Of a stretch of 64,000 nucleotides of DNA, positions 1 to 9,006 are shown in pieces. A program made the position numbers and the translations under genes. The first letter of the stretch is position 1, and each line of letters opens with the position of its first letter. Origin of the DNA: Kutzneria viridogrisea (lineage in GTDB: Bacteria; Actinomycetota; Actinomycetes; Mycobacteriales; Pseudonocardiaceae); the NCBI GenBank assembly GCA_014138725.1, contig JACJID010000006.1, positions 62,001-126,000 on the forward strand, in the 5' to 3' direction. Below the pieces are notes generated by a model. It was not told the DNA's origin. It ran no database searches and was given only the letters and a program-made list of their open reading frames with translations.

Positions 1-14
1 AGAGGTGTCACGGT

Positions 15-968
15 ATGACCACAGCCCTGGACAAGCCAAGGGAAGCGGCGGGTGGGGGACCCAAGCCGATCATCGACGGCCGCCACGGAAACGTCGAGCA
101 GACCCTCATCTACATCTTCACGATCCTGCCGTTCGCGGCGCTGATCGCCGCCGTCCCGCTGGCCTGGGGCTGGGGTCTGAGCTGGGTGGACATCGCCATC
201 GGCGCGGTGTTCTTCTGCATCAGCGGCATGGGCGTGACGGTGGGCTACCACCGCTACTTCACGCACGGCTCGTTCAAGGCCAAGAAGGCGCTGCGGGTGG
301 CGCTGGCCATCGCGGGCAGCATGTCCCTGCAGGGCTCGGTGATCAAGTGGGTCGCCGACCACCGCCGCCACCACGCCTTCTCCGACCGCGAGGGCGACCC
401 GCACTCGCCGTGGCTGTTCGGCACCGGCCCGATCGCGCTGGCCAAGGGCTTCTGGCACGCGCACATGGGCTGGCTCTACGAGCGCGACGTGACCAACAAG
501 GACCGCTTCGCCCCCGACCTGACCGCCGACAAGGCCCTGGGCAAGGTGGACAAGCTGTTCCCGCTGTGGACCGCGGTCAGCCTGGTGCTGCCCGCCGTGC
601 TCGGCGGCCTGATCAGCTGGTCCTGGTGGGGCGTGCTGACCGGCTTCTTCTGGGCGGGCCTGGTCCGGGTGTCCTTCCTGCACCACGTGACCTGGTCGGT
701 CAACTCGATCTGCCACATGATCGGCGAGCGCCCCTTCGCCGCCCGCGACCGCTCGGCCAACTTCTGGCCGCTGGCGATCCTGTCCTTCGGTGAGTCCTGG
801 CACAACCTGCACCACGCCGACCCGACCTCGGCGCGGCACGGGGTCAAGCGCGGTCAGATCGACATCTCCGCACGCACCATCTGGCTGTTCGAGAAGCTCG
901 GCTGGGCGTGGAACGTGCGCTGGCCGAGCGCCCAGCGGCTGGCCAGGATCAGCACACCCAAGCAATGA
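15..968 (+). CDS. Membrane fatty-acid desaturase (acyl-CoA/acyl-lipid, delta-9 type)
   Basis: The 317-residue product would insert a cis double bond into saturated acyl chains at the membrane using a di-iron centre, adjusting membrane fluidity. The family's histidine boxes are all visible: HRYFTH at residues 79-84, DHRRHH at 115-120 and HNLHH at 263-267. Hydrophobic segments at about 31-52, 58-76 and 187-215 fit the usual membrane topology. Length is close to the usual 300-320. The ATG at 15 is preceded by AGAGGTG, but the promoter lies outside the window. A TetR gene follows 55 bp downstream on the same strand, so the regulator may act on this gene; that link is inference from position. Confidence 0.93.
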   Translation: MTTALDKPREAAGGGPKPIIDGRHGNVEQTLIYIFTILPFAALIAAVPLAWGWGLSWVDIAIGAVFFCISGMGVTVGYHRYFTHGSFKAKKALRVALAIAGSMSLQGSVIKWVADHRRHHAFSDREGDPHSPWLFGTGPIALAKGFWHAHMGWLYERDVTNKDRFAPDLTADKALGKVDKLFPLWTAVSLVLPAVLGGLISWSWWGVLTGFFWAGLVRVSFLHHVTWSVNSICHMIGERPFAARDRSANFWPLAILSFGESWHNLHHADPTSARHGVKRGQIDISARTIWLFEKLGWAWNVRWPSAQRLARISTPKQ

Positions 969-1023
969 CCTATCGTGACAGCCGATGGTTGTCAGGCGAA
1001 GGACTCGCGGCAGGGGTGGCACA

Positions 1024-1659
1024 GTGGACGGTGCCGCCCCTGTGACGCGTGTCCGGATGACCGGCAAGGAGCGCCGCCAGCAGTTGCTGGACGTGGCGCG
1101 GGAACTGTTCGCCGAGAAGGGCTTTGACGCCACCTCCATCGAGGAGATCGCGCACCGGGCCGGGGTCAGCAAGCCCGTGGTCTACGAGCACTTCGGCGGC
1201 AAGGAGGGCATCTACGCGGTCGTGGTCGACCGGGAGATGCAGCGCCTGCTGGACAACGTGGTGAGCGCGCTCGGCGCGGGCGGCGGCAACCCCCGCGACC
1301 TGCTGGAGGCGGCGGCCCGAGCCCTGCTCAACTACATAGAGGGTTCCAGCGACGGGTTCCGGATCATGGTCCGCGACTCCCCGGTGGCCAGCTCCACCGG
1401 CACCTTCTCCAGCCTGCTCAACGACATCGCCAGCCAGGTCGAGCACATCCTCGGCCTGCACTTCGACGCCCGCGGCTACGACGCCAAGCTGGCCGCCCTC
1501 TACGCCCAGGCCCTGGTCGGCATGGTCGCGCTCACCGGCCAGTGGTGGCTGGAGGTGCGCAAGCCCAAGAAGGACGAGGTGGCCGCACACCTGGTCAACC
1601 TCGCCTGGAACGGCCTGTCCGCCATGGAGAACAAGCCGCGGCTGCGCACCCGCCGCTGA
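1024..1659 (+). CDS. TetR/AcrR family transcriptional regulator
   Basis: A 211-residue TetR-type repressor with the N-terminal helix-turn-helix at about residues 13-55, including the segment TSIEEIAHRAGVSKPVVYEH and a following GGKEGIY, as is typical of the family. The C-terminal part is the variable ligand-binding and dimerisation domain; its ligand cannot be read from sequence. The frame is open from an ATG-like start at 985, but I chose the GTG at 1024 because the extra N-terminus is basic and disordered. It follows the desaturase gene closely and probably senses a lipid or stress signal; this is inference. Confidence 0.9.
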   Translation: MDGAAPVTRVRMTGKERRQQLLDVARELFAEKGFDATSIEEIAHRAGVSKPVVYEHFGGKEGIYAVVVDREMQRLLDNVVSALGAGGGNPRDLLEAAARALLNYIEGSSDGFRIMVRDSPVASSTGTFSSLLNDIASQVEHILGLHFDARGYDAKLAALYAQALVGMVALTGQWWLEVRKPKKDEVAAHLVNLAWNGLSAMENKPRLRTRR

Positions 1660-1675
1660 CGGGAGCGGCACGTGC

Positions 1676-1724
1676 CATGAAAGTGCCGTTCCTGGCGTCA
1701 GGTGCCAGGAACGGCACTTTCATG
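1676..1724. repeat. AAGGTGCC-family intergenic palindrome, copy 1
   Basis: Perfect 21-bp arms (1676-1696 and 1704-1724) beginning CATGAAAGTGCCGTTCC enclose a 7-base loop. It lies between the TetR gene and the oppositely oriented pxpC and would form a strong bidirectional terminator hairpin. The right arm supplies the pxpC stop codon (TGA, minus strand, 1722-1720). It belongs to the same family as the copies near 18.5, 25.5 and 26.6 kb. Confidence 0.9.
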
Positions 1725-2568
1725 GCTTGGCGACCCGGAACCGGACCTGCTGACCCGGCCGGACCTGCGCGGCGGCGGGCACCTCGTCCACCACCCCGAT
1801 GACCGGGTAGCCACCGGTCACCGGATGGTCGGCCAGGAACACGATCGGCTGGCCCGAGGGCGGCACCTGCACCGCGCCGGACACGACCGCCTCCGAGGGT
1901 AGTTGGCGCTCCACCAGCCGCGGCAGGGCGGCGCCGGTCAACCGCACACCGATCCGGTTGCTGTCCCCGCTCACCACGTACGGCCGCGCGCACAGCACCC
2001 GCAACGCGTCGGCCGCGAACCAGTCGAGCCGGGGGCCGGGTAGCACGGAAAGCGTTGGCACCTCGGGAAGTTCGGCCTGTGGCGCCAAGTCGGCGGCAGG
2101 CCAGTCGAGCCGGTCCTCGCCGATGGGCAGCACCATGCCGGGCGCCAGCGGCGGCGGGCCCAGACCGGACAGCAGGTCGGTGCTCCTGGACCGCAGGACC
2201 GGTTCCACCGCAACGCCGCCCCGCACCGCGAGGTAGCTCCGCAGACCGCGAACCGGTGCGCCGACACGGAGTTGCTCGCCCGCGTGCACCCAGAACGGGG
2301 CGTGCGAGCCGACCGCCCGCCCGGAAACCGTTACGGGACAAGGCGCCCCGGTCAGGGCGGCCAGCACGCCACGCTCCAGCCGCACGTGCAGCCCGCCGAG
2401 GGTCAGCTCCAGCACGGCCGCCGACCCGGGGTTGCCCACCAGGCGGTTCGCCAGCGCCGCCGCGGGCCGGTCGGCCGCCCCGGAACGTCCGACGCCCAGG
2501 TGCGCCAAGCCCTCACGGCCCAGGTCCTGCACCGTCCCCAGTGGACCGGCGGTCAGCACCTCGATCAT
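1720..2568 (-). CDS. pxpC: 5-oxoprolinase subunit C (biotin-dependent carboxyltransferase / KipA family)
   Basis: A 282-residue protein of the PxpC/KipA family, one subunit of the bacterial ATP-dependent 5-oxoprolinase that opens pyroglutamate to glutamate. The family opening MIEVLTAGPLGTVQDLGREG is present, which fixes the start at 2568 rather than the upstream in-frame codons. Later landmarks are the GVGRSGAADRPA segment and LPGPRLDWFA. The start overlaps the pxpB stop by 4 bp (ATGA), indicating translational coupling. The stop codon lies inside a palindromic repeat. The third subunit, pxpA (LamB/YcsF family), is not beside it, so it must be elsewhere or this pair does something else. Confidence 0.88.
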   Translation of the reverse strand: MIEVLTAGPLGTVQDLGREGLAHLGVGRSGAADRPAAALANRLVGNPGSAAVLELTLGGLHVRLERGVLAALTGAPCPVTVSGRAVGSHAPFWVHAGEQLRVGAPVRGLRSYLAVRGGVAVEPVLRSRSTDLLSGLGPPPLAPGMVLPIGEDRLDWPAADLAPQAELPEVPTLSVLPGPRLDWFAADALRVLCARPYVVSGDSNRIGVRLTGAALPRLVERQLPSEAVVSGAVQVPPSGQPIVFLADHPVTGGYPVIGVVDEVPAAAQVRPGQQVRFRVAKP

Positions 2569-3173
2569 GCGCGCACGAACCGGACGGCCGTACCCGGGGT
2601 CAACGCCGTCGGCGGGTAGTTCGCCAGGTCCCACAGCTCCAGTTCGGTACGGCCGATCAGCTGCCAGCCGCCGGGCGACTCACGCGGGTACACCGCCGTG
2701 TAGTCCCCGGCCAGTGCGACCGAACCCGCTGGGATGCGCACCCTCGGCGTGGACCGCCGCGGCACGTGCAGCGCCGGGTCGAGCCCGTCCAGGTAGCCGA
2801 AGCCCGGTGCGAACCCGCAGAACGCCACCCGGTAGCGCCCCGCGAGGTGCCGTGCCACCACCTCGTCCTCCGTCAGGCCCGTCAGCTCCGCGACCTCGGC
2901 CAGGTCCGCCCCGTCGTAGCTCACCGGGACCACCAGCTCCCGTTCGGCCGCCAGCACCTGGGTGCCCGCCTCGCGCCCGCGCAGCTCGGTCGCCAGCTGG
3001 TCGAAGCCGATCCGGCCGGGGTCGTACTCCACCAGCAGGGTCCGGCTGGCCGGGATGAGCTGGACCAGTCCGGGCGGCGGGTCCTCGCTCAGGCAGGCGT
3101 GCAGGCCGAGCACCTGTTCGAGGGCGTCCACCTCGACCAGGGCGGCACGCCTGCCGCAGCGCAGGATCCTCAT
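2565..3173 (-). CDS. pxpB: 5-oxoprolinase subunit B (KipI family carboxyltransferase)
   Basis: A 202-residue PxpB/KipI family protein. The C-terminal half carries the family signature FCGFAPGFGYLDGL followed by VPRRSTPRVRIPAGSVALAG and the ESPGGWQLIGRT segment. With PxpC it forms the carboxyltransferase-like part of 5-oxoprolinase, a cytoplasmic enzyme recycling 5-oxoproline. It is the first gene of a two-gene minus-strand operon, and pxpC overlaps its stop codon by 4 bp. The start is ATG at 3173. Bacillus KipI inhibits a sporulation kinase, but the pair with PxpC favours the oxoprolinase role. Confidence 0.87.
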   Translation of the reverse strand: MRILRCGRRAALVEVDALEQVLGLHACLSEDPPPGLVQLIPASRTLLVEYDPGRIGFDQLATELRGREAGTQVLAAERELVVPVSYDGADLAEVAELTGLTEDEVVARHLAGRYRVAFCGFAPGFGYLDGLDPALHVPRRSTPRVRIPAGSVALAGDYTAVYPRESPGGWQLIGRTELELWDLANYPPTALTPGTAVRFVRA

Positions 3174-3309
3174 GCGCGCAGCCTAAGGATTGTTCAACAA
3201 TCCTGCAATGCCTGAATCTGGTGGCGCGGCACACCGCACCTCGGGCACCATCGAAGGCGAGGGGGGAAGGGGGCGGGGGCCATGCGTAAGGACCGAGTCT
3301 GGTGAACGC

Positions 3310-3350
3310 GCGCGGGCGCGCGACGGCGTCCAACCGTCGCGCGCCCGCGC
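3310..3350. terminator. Long GC hairpin upstream of pxpB and downstream of the methyltransferase gene
   Basis: Perfect 17-bp arms (3310-3326 and 3334-3350, GCGCGGGCGCGCGACGG and its complement) with a 7-base loop. It lies just 3' of the methyltransferase stop at 3373 on the minus strand, so it most likely terminates that transcript before pxpB. It does not share the AAGGTGCC core of the dispersed palindromes. Confidence 0.75.
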
Positions 3351-3372
3351 CACCACATCCTCGGGGCTGGGG

Positions 3373-4275
3373 TCAGCTCGCCTTCCTGCGCAGCCAGATG
3401 CTGCCGGGCTGCTGGTCGGCCGCCTGCGGCAGGGTCTCACTCACGAACGCGTGCTCCGTGGTCCACAGCCAGGAGTTGAACAGCAGCACCTCGAACGCCG
3501 AGTTGTAGCTCAGGAAGGCCCGCAGCAGGTAGTTCTCGTTCCAGTTGCGGCCCTCGCGCAGCCAGTCCACCGGGTACTCGAACGGCCAGAAGATGTCGTG
3601 CACGTGCACCACGACCCCCTCGGCGAGCCGGGGCAGCACCTCGAAGAACAGGTAGTTGACGTCGCTGCCCGCCTTGCTCACGTGCGTGGAGTCGATGAAC
3701 AGCAGGTCCCCGGACCGCAACTGGTCGAAGGTGTCCAGCGGGAGGTCCTGGACCCCGGTGCGGATCAGCGTGCAGCGCTGCTGGTCATCGGGGCGCAGGA
3801 GGTCCAGCAGGCGCTCCGGGTAGGGCTCGACGAAGGTGAACCTGCTCTCCGGCGCGTAGCGGTCCGAGGCGTCCAGCGCGATCGCCGAGGAGAAGCCGGA
3901 GCCGACCTCGATCACCCTGCGCGGCTTGAGCTCGCTGAACACCGAGTAGTACACGGCCGCGTCGGCGAGGCCGAACATCACGTTGTCCGGGTGGTACCGC
4001 CAGTCCACCAGCTGCCGGGTCGGCACCTCGGACCAGCGCTTGGCCAGCTTCGCCACCAGTGCCCGCTGCTGCGGCGCACGCAGGTCCACACCCGGCACCT
4101 CGGTCCTGCCCCGTGCCGCGCTCGCCGCCCGCGCCAGGTCCTCCGGCGCCGGGATCGGTGAGTAGAAGTGGCCCGGCGGAACGTAGAGCGGGTTGCGCAG
4201 CGCCGCCGTCGCACCCCTGGCCGCCTTCACCATCGATCGCACGGTGTTCATCGCGTCCTGCTTCGGTGCAGACAT
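3373..4275 (-). CDS. Class I SAM-dependent methyltransferase
   Basis: A 300-residue methyltransferase-like protein. The Rossmann SAM-binding motif VIEVGSGFSSAIAL is central, followed by an acidic FVEP strand end and LLFIDSTHVS, which resembles motif III of sugar or peptide methyltransferases of the Methyltransf_24 type. An aromatic-rich C-terminus (VHVHDIFWPFEYP) may form the substrate pocket. The frame is open far upstream through DNA antisense to mfd; the start was set at the ATG at 4275 because everything upstream is antisense to mfd or its promoter. It is transcribed divergently from mfd with 180 bp between starts. The substrate is unknown. Confidence 0.82.
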   Translation of the reverse strand: MSAPKQDAMNTVRSMVKAARGATAALRNPLYVPPGHFYSPIPAPEDLARAASAARGRTEVPGVDLRAPQQRALVAKLAKRWSEVPTRQLVDWRYHPDNVMFGLADAAVYYSVFSELKPRRVIEVGSGFSSAIALDASDRYAPESRFTFVEPYPERLLDLLRPDDQQRCTLIRTGVQDLPLDTFDQLRSGDLLFIDSTHVSKAGSDVNYLFFEVLPRLAEGVVVHVHDIFWPFEYPVDWLREGRNWNENYLLRAFLSYNSAFEVLLFNSWLWTTEHAFVSETLPQAADQQPGSIWLRRKAS

Positions 4276-4392
4276 CAGGGCCCTTCCCGGTCGGTGGCCG
4301 GAAAGTAGCAGAGCCACCTGCCGCTGCCTGATCGGCGGATAGAGGTGCTTTCGTGGTCGTGCCCGGGCCGCGGACCTGACCGCGACGGGTCG

Positions 4393-4415
4393 TTGTCGGA
4401 CCTCCGGAATACCCT
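4393..4415 (+). promoter_or_regulatory. Putative PafBC-type (LexA-independent) DNA-damage promoter of mfd
   Basis: TTGTCGGAC (4393-4401), eight bases, then TACCCT (4410-4415) matches the RecA-NDp/PafBC promoter pattern known from mycobacteria (TTGTCRGTG-N8-TAnnnT) except for one base in the -35 part. It lies about 40 bp before the chosen mfd start, a plausible distance. A DNA-repair gene behind it fits. No transcription data are available here. Confidence 0.55.
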
Positions 4416-4455
4416 GGGCGAAGTGCTCAAGCCACGTCCGAGGGGGACTGCCGAA

Positions 4456-7400
4456 GTGACCCAGGGTCGACTGTCCGGTCTGCTCGCCTCCGTGCTCGCC
4501 GAGAAGTCGCTGCGCGAGGCGGTCGCCGCGGTGGGCACGCCACGCCTGGAACTGGAGGGACCGCCCGCGGGCCGCCCGCTGCTGGTGGCCGGGCTGGCCG
4601 CGGAGCAGGGCGGCGGCCGTCCGGTGCTGGCCATCACCGCCACCGGCCGGGAGGCCGACGAGCTCGGCGCGGTCGTGGCCGACCTGCTCGGCCCGGACGC
4701 CGTCACGACCTTCCCCTCCTGGGAGACGCTGCCGCACGAACGCCTGTCCCCGCGCGCGGACACCGTGGGCCGCAGGCTGGAGGTGCTGCGCAGGCTCGCG
4801 CACCCGGAGGAACACCCGGCGGGCGCGCTCAAGGTCGTGGTGGCCACGGTGCGCAGCCTGATCCAGCCGATGGCCCCCGGCCTGGGTGAGCTGGCCCCGG
4901 TGCACCTGGTCAAGGGCGCCGAGCACGAGTACGAGCCGCTGGTGCAGCGGTTGGTGGACCTGGCCTACACCCGCGTGGACATGGTCGAGAAGCGCGGCGA
5001 GTTCGCGGTGCGCGGCGGCATCCTGGACATCTTCGCGCCCACCGCGGAGCACCCCGTCCGGGTGGAGTTCTGGGGCGACGAGGTCAGCGAGATCCGGCCG
5101 TTCTCCGTGGCCGACCAGCGCTCCCTGCCCGGTGAGCTGGCCGGGTTCACCGCCCCGCCCTGCCGCGAACTGCTGCTGACCGAGTCGGTGCGCGAACGCG
5201 CCGCCGCGCTGGCCGCCGAGCACCAGGCCGACGCCCAGCTGGCCGAGATGCTGGACAAGCTGTCCAGCGGCATCCCCTGCGAGGGCATGGAGGCGCTGAT
5301 CCCCGCGCTGTGCCCCGGCGAGCTGCAACTGCTCACCGACGTGGCCCCCGCCGACACCCTCGTGCTGGTCGCCGACCCGGAGAAGATCCGCACCAGGGCC
5401 CAGGACCTGGTGCGCACCGGGCAGGAGTTCCTGGAGGCCTCCTGGATGGCCGCGGCCGGTGGCGGCGGCGCCCCGATCGACCTGGGCGCCTCGGCCTACC
5501 GCTCGCTGGCCGAGATCGCCACGCACGCCGTGGACACCGGCCGGTCCTGGTGGACGCTGAGCCAGCTCACCAGCGACGCCGAGGACGTGCAGCGGCTGGA
5601 GTTCACCCCGGTGGACGCCTACCACGGCGAGGTCGAGCGGGCCTTCGCCGACCTTCGGGCGCACACGGCCTCGGGCGGCACCGCCGTGCTCGTCGTGCCA
5701 GGGGCAGGCACCGCCCAGCGCGCGGTCGAGCAGCTCGCCGAGGCCGAGGTGCCCGCCCGGCTGGCTGAGAACGGGCTGACCAGTGCGCCGGACAGTGGCG
5801 TGGTCACCGTGGCCCGCGGGTCCATGGAGGACGGGTTCACCGCACCGGTACTCGCCCTGGTGGTGCTCACCGAGACCGACCTGACCGGCGGCCGGGGCGG
5901 CACCTCCACCAAGGACATGCGCAAGATGCCCTCGCGGCGGCGCAACGCGGTGGACCCGCTCGCACTGAAGCCGGGCGACTACGTGGTGCACGAGCAGCAC
6001 GGCATCGGGCGCTACGTGGAGATGGTGCAGCGCACGGTCGCGGGTGCCACCAGGGAGTACCTGGTGCTGGAGTACGCGGCCAGCAAGCGGGGGCAGCCCG
6101 GGGACCGGCTGTTCGTGCCGACCGACCAGCTCGACGAGGTCTCCCGCTACGTCGGCGGCGAGCTGCCCACGCTGAACAAGCTCGGTGGCTCGGACTGGAA
6201 GAACACCAAGGCCAAGGCGCGCAAGGCGGTCAAGCAGATCGCGGCCGAGCTGGTGCAGCTCTACGCGGCCAGGCAGTCCGCGCCGGGGCACGCCTTCGCG
6301 ACCGACACCCCGTGGCAGCGCGAGCTGGAGGACGCGTTCCCGTTCACCGAGACCGCGGACCAGCTGGCCGCGATCGACGAGGTGAAGGCCGACATGCAGC
6401 GCGCCGTGCCGATGGACCGGGTCATCTGCGGTGACGTGGGTTACGGCAAGACCGAGATCGCGGTGCGCGCCGCCTTCAAGGCGGTGCAGGACGGCAAGCA
6501 GGTCGCCGTGCTGGTGCCGACCACGCTGCTGGCCCAGCAGCACCTGAACACCTTCGCCGAGCGCATGCGCGCCTTCCCGGTCACCGTGAAGGGCCTGTCC
6601 CGGTTCACCGATCCCGCCGAGTCCGAGAAGGTGGTCGCCGGGCTGGCCGACGGTGAGGTGGACATCGTCATCGGCACGCACCGGCTGCTGCAGACCGGCT
6701 TGCGCTACAAGGACCTCGGCCTGGTCATCGTGGACGAGGAGCAGCGCTTCGGCGTGGAGCACAAGGAGCACATCAAGGCGCTGCGCACGCACGTGGACGT
6801 GCTCACCATGTCGGCGACCCCGATCCCGCGCACCCTGGAGATGAGCCTGGCGGGCATCCGCGAGATGTCCACCATCCTCACCCCGCCCGAGGAGCGGCAC
6901 CCGATCCTGACCTACGTCGGCGCCTACGACGACAAGCAGGTCGGCGCCGCGATCCGCCGCGAGCTGCTGCGCGACGGCCAGGTGTTCTACGTGCACAACC
7001 GGGTGTCCTCGATCGAGAAGGCCGCGCGGCGCATCCGCGAGCTGGTGCCCGAGGCCAGGATCGCCACCGCGCACGGCCAGATGAACGAGGACCGCCTGGA
7101 GAAGATCATCCAGGGCTTCTGGGAGCGCGAGTTCGACGTGCTGGTGTGCACCACGATCGTGGAGACCGGCCTGGACATCTCCAACGCCAACACGCTGATC
7201 GTGGAGCGCGGGGACCTGCTCGGCCTCGCCCAGCTGCACCAGCTGCGCGGGCGGGTCGGCCGGGCCAGGGAGCGCGGTTACGCCTACTTCCTGTACCCGC
7301 CGGACGGCTCGCTCACCGAGACCGCGCACGACCGGCTGGCCACCATCGCGCAGAACACCGAGCTGGGCGCGGGCATGGCGGTGGCCATGAAGGACCTGGA

Positions 7401-8040
7401 GATCCGCGGCGCGGGCAACATCCTAGGCGCCGAGCAGTCCGGGCACATCGCGGGCGTGGGCTTCGACCTGTACGTGCGGCTGGTCGGCGAGGCCGTGGAG
7501 GCGTTCCGCAAGCACGCGGGCGCTCCCACCGACGAGGAGGCCGAGGAGCTGGCGGAGGTCCGGGTGGACCTGCCCGTGGACGCGCACATCCCGCACGACT
7601 ACGTGCCCGGCGAGCGGCTGCGCCTGGAGGCCTACCGCAAGCTCGCCGCCGCGGTGGACGAGGCTGCGCTGGCCGCGGTGGCCGAGGAGCTCAAGGACCG
7701 CTACGGCACCCCGCCCGCCCCGGTGGAGCACCTGTTCGCGGTGGCCAGGTTCCGGCAGGCCTGCCGCGTGCACGGGGTCACCGAGGTGGCCACCCAGGGC
7801 AGCACGATCCGGTTCGCACCGCTGGAACTGCGCGACTCCCAGCTGGTGCGCATGCGCCGGCTGTTCCCCAAGGCGGTGCACAAGCCGGCCACTCGGCTCG
7901 TCTCGGTGCCCCGGCCCACCGAGGGACCGGCCGGTGGCCGCATGGGCGCCCCGCCGCTGCGCGACCTGGAGCTGCTCGACTGGTGCGCGAAGTTCCTGGA
8001 CTCCCTGCTCGGTGCACCCGCGCCGGTAGTAGGTGGTTGA
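4456..8040 (+). CDS. mfd: Transcription-repair coupling factor Mfd
   Basis: A 1194-residue Mfd, which pushes or removes RNA polymerase stalled at DNA lesions and recruits UvrA. Domain order is complete: UvrB-like N-terminal modules, the RNA-polymerase-interacting CarD-like domain around residues 505-570 ([15 protein letters not shown]), and a RecG-like translocase with Walker [10 protein letters not shown] near 659-667, DEEQRFG at 760-766, SATPIPRT and the RGRVGR motif. The C-terminal TRCF domain follows. I chose GTG at 4456, preceded by AGGGGGA; the frame is open upstream but that part overlaps the putative damage promoter. SurA-like lipoprotein and mazG genes follow. Confidence 0.97.
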   Translation: MTQGRLSGLLASVLAEKSLREAVAAVGTPRLELEGPPAGRPLLVAGLAAEQGGGRPVLAITATGREADELGAVVADLLGPDAVTTFPSWETLPHERLSPRADTVGRRLEVLRRLAHPEEHPAGALKVVVATVRSLIQPMAPGLGELAPVHLVKGAEHEYEPLVQRLVDLAYTRVDMVEKRGEFAVRGGILDIFAPTAEHPVRVEFWGDEVSEIRPFSVADQRSLPGELAGFTAPPCRELLLTESVRERAAALAAEHQADAQLAEMLDKLSSGIPCEGMEALIPALCPGELQLLTDVAPADTLVLVADPEKIRTRAQDLVRTGQEFLEASWMAAAGGGGAPIDLGASAYRSLAEIATHAVDTGRSWWTLSQLTSDAEDVQRLEFTPVDAYHGEVERAFADLRAHTASGGTAVLVVPGAGTAQRAVEQLAEAEVPARLAENGLTSAPDSGVVTVARGSMEDGFTAPVLALVVLTETDLTGGRGGTSTKDMRKMPSRRRNAVDPLALKPGDYVVHEQHGIGRYVEMVQRTVAGATREYLVLEYAASKRGQPGDRLFVPTDQLDEVSRYVGGELPTLNKLGGSDWKNTKAKARKAVKQIAAELVQLYAARQSAPGHAFATDTPWQRELEDAFPFTETADQLAAIDEVKADMQRAVPMDRVICGDVGYGKTEIAVRAAFKAVQDGKQVAVLVPTTLLAQQHLNTFAERMRAFPVTVKGLSRFTDPAESEKVVAGLADGEVDIVIGTHRLLQTGLRYKDLGLVIVDEEQRFGVEHKEHIKALRTHVDVLTMSATPIPRTLEMSLAGIREMSTILTPPEERHPILTYVGAYDDKQVGAAIRRELLRDGQVFYVHNRVSSIEKAARRIRELVPEARIATAHGQMNEDRLEKIIQGFWEREFDVLVCTTIVETGLDISNANTLIVERGDLLGLAQLHQLRGRVGRARERGYAYFLYPPDGSLTETAHDRLATIAQNTELGAGMAVAMKDLEIRGAGNILGAEQSGHIAGVGFDLYVRLVGEAVEAFRKHAGAPTDEEAEELAEVRVDLPVDAHIPHDYVPGERLRLEAYRKLAAAVDEAALAAVAEELKDRYGTPPAPVEHLFAVARFRQACRVHGVTEVATQGSTIRFAPLELRDSQLVRMRRLFPKAVHKPATRLVSVPRPTEGPAGGRMGAPPLRDLELLDWCAKFLDSLLGAPAPVVGG

Positions 8041-8070
8041 GATCACCAGCGCTGTGAGAGGGTACGCACT

Positions 8071-9006
8071 GTGACGCTTGCCATTCGCCGTCCGGGGATC
8101 ATGCTCGTCGCCTGCGCCGCCGTCGGCGCGCTGTTGGCGGGCTGTGGCGCCGGACCCAGTCAGCTCGGTGCCGCCGCGATCATCGGCGACCACGTGGTCG
8201 GCATCGACCAGGTGCAGCAGCAGATCTCCGCTGAGCTGGCCAATGTGCCCCAGGCCCGCCAGCTCCAGCAGCAGGGCAAGTTCGACCAGGTGGCCAGGAC
8301 GATCGTCTCGTACGCGATCTTCCACGAGCTGGCCACCCAGCTCGCCACCGAGCAGGGCATCCACGTGGACCAGCAGCTGGTGGACCGGATCACCGAGCAG
8401 TCCCTGGCCGCGCAGTCCAGCGGGGCCCAGGACGGCAGCGTGGCCCCGGAGCGCGGGCTGCTGCGGCAGAGCGTGTGGGACAACCAGGTCTTCAGCGCCA
8501 TTGGTGGCAAGCTCGCCCCGCGCCTGTCGATCACCGTGGACACCGCGGTGGTGTCCGACAAGTCGGTCGCCGTGGCCAAGGCCAAGGAGATCGCGGACAA
8601 CCCGCAACGCGCCGACGAGATCATCAAGTCGCTGGGTGCCAACTCGAAGACCAACCTGGTGAACAAGACCCTGCAACTGGACACCGCGTCCCAGCTCGCC
8701 TCGCTGTTCGTGGTGCCGCAGGGCTCGGTGGTCGCCTACCAGTTCGACAACAGCGGTGCCTCCTGGCTGGTCGGCTACGTCAAGAAGCGCGACACCTCGG
8801 CCAGCCCGGTCGACATGGACTCGGTCGACCCGCAGCTGATCCCGGCGATCGGCAAGGGCGCCGCCGCGGTCACCGCCGTGCAGCGCGGCCTCAAGGTCAA
8901 CCCGCGCTACGGGGTGTGGGACCCGCTGGCGCTGAGCCTGGCCCCGAGCACCGGCGAGGCGGTCGGCGTGACCCTGACGGCGAAGACGCAGAACCCGAAC
9001 CAGTGA
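8071..9006 (+). CDS. Lipoprotein with SurA-like N-terminal chaperone domain
   Basis: A 311-residue exported lipoprotein. The N-terminus has a hydrophobic signal ending in the lipobox LLAGC with Cys25 as lipidation site, followed by a SurA-N-like helical region (AIIGDHVVGIDQVQQQISAEL and on to about residue 200). No clear parvulin PPIase domain is visible, so it is probably a chaperone-like or orphan SurA_N protein acting outside the membrane. Starts at GTG 8071, 30 bp after mfd. mazG overlaps its stop (GTGA), so the three genes may be co-transcribed. The mfd-SurA_N-mazG order recurs in actinobacteria; function is inferred from family. Confidence 0.82.
   Translation: MTLAIRRPGIMLVACAAVGALLAGCGAGPSQLGAAAIIGDHVVGIDQVQQQISAELANVPQARQLQQQGKFDQVARTIVSYAIFHELATQLATEQGIHVDQQLVDRITEQSLAAQSSGAQDGSVAPERGLLRQSVWDNQVFSAIGGKLAPRLSITVDTAVVSDKSVAVAKAKEIADNPQRADEIIKSLGANSKTNLVNKTLQLDTASQLASLFVVPQGSVVAYQFDNSGASWLVGYVKKRDTSASPVDMDSVDPQLIPAIGKGAAAVTAVQRGLKVNPRYGVWDPLALSLAPSTGEAVGVTLTAKTQNPNQ

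Noticed and set aside
4276-7329. A 1318-residue minus-strand frame spanning mfd
   Set aside because: It is antisense to mfd with His/Gly/Leu-rich nonsense composition caused by GC-rich third positions; only its C-terminal 300 residues (3373-4275) are the methyltransferase.
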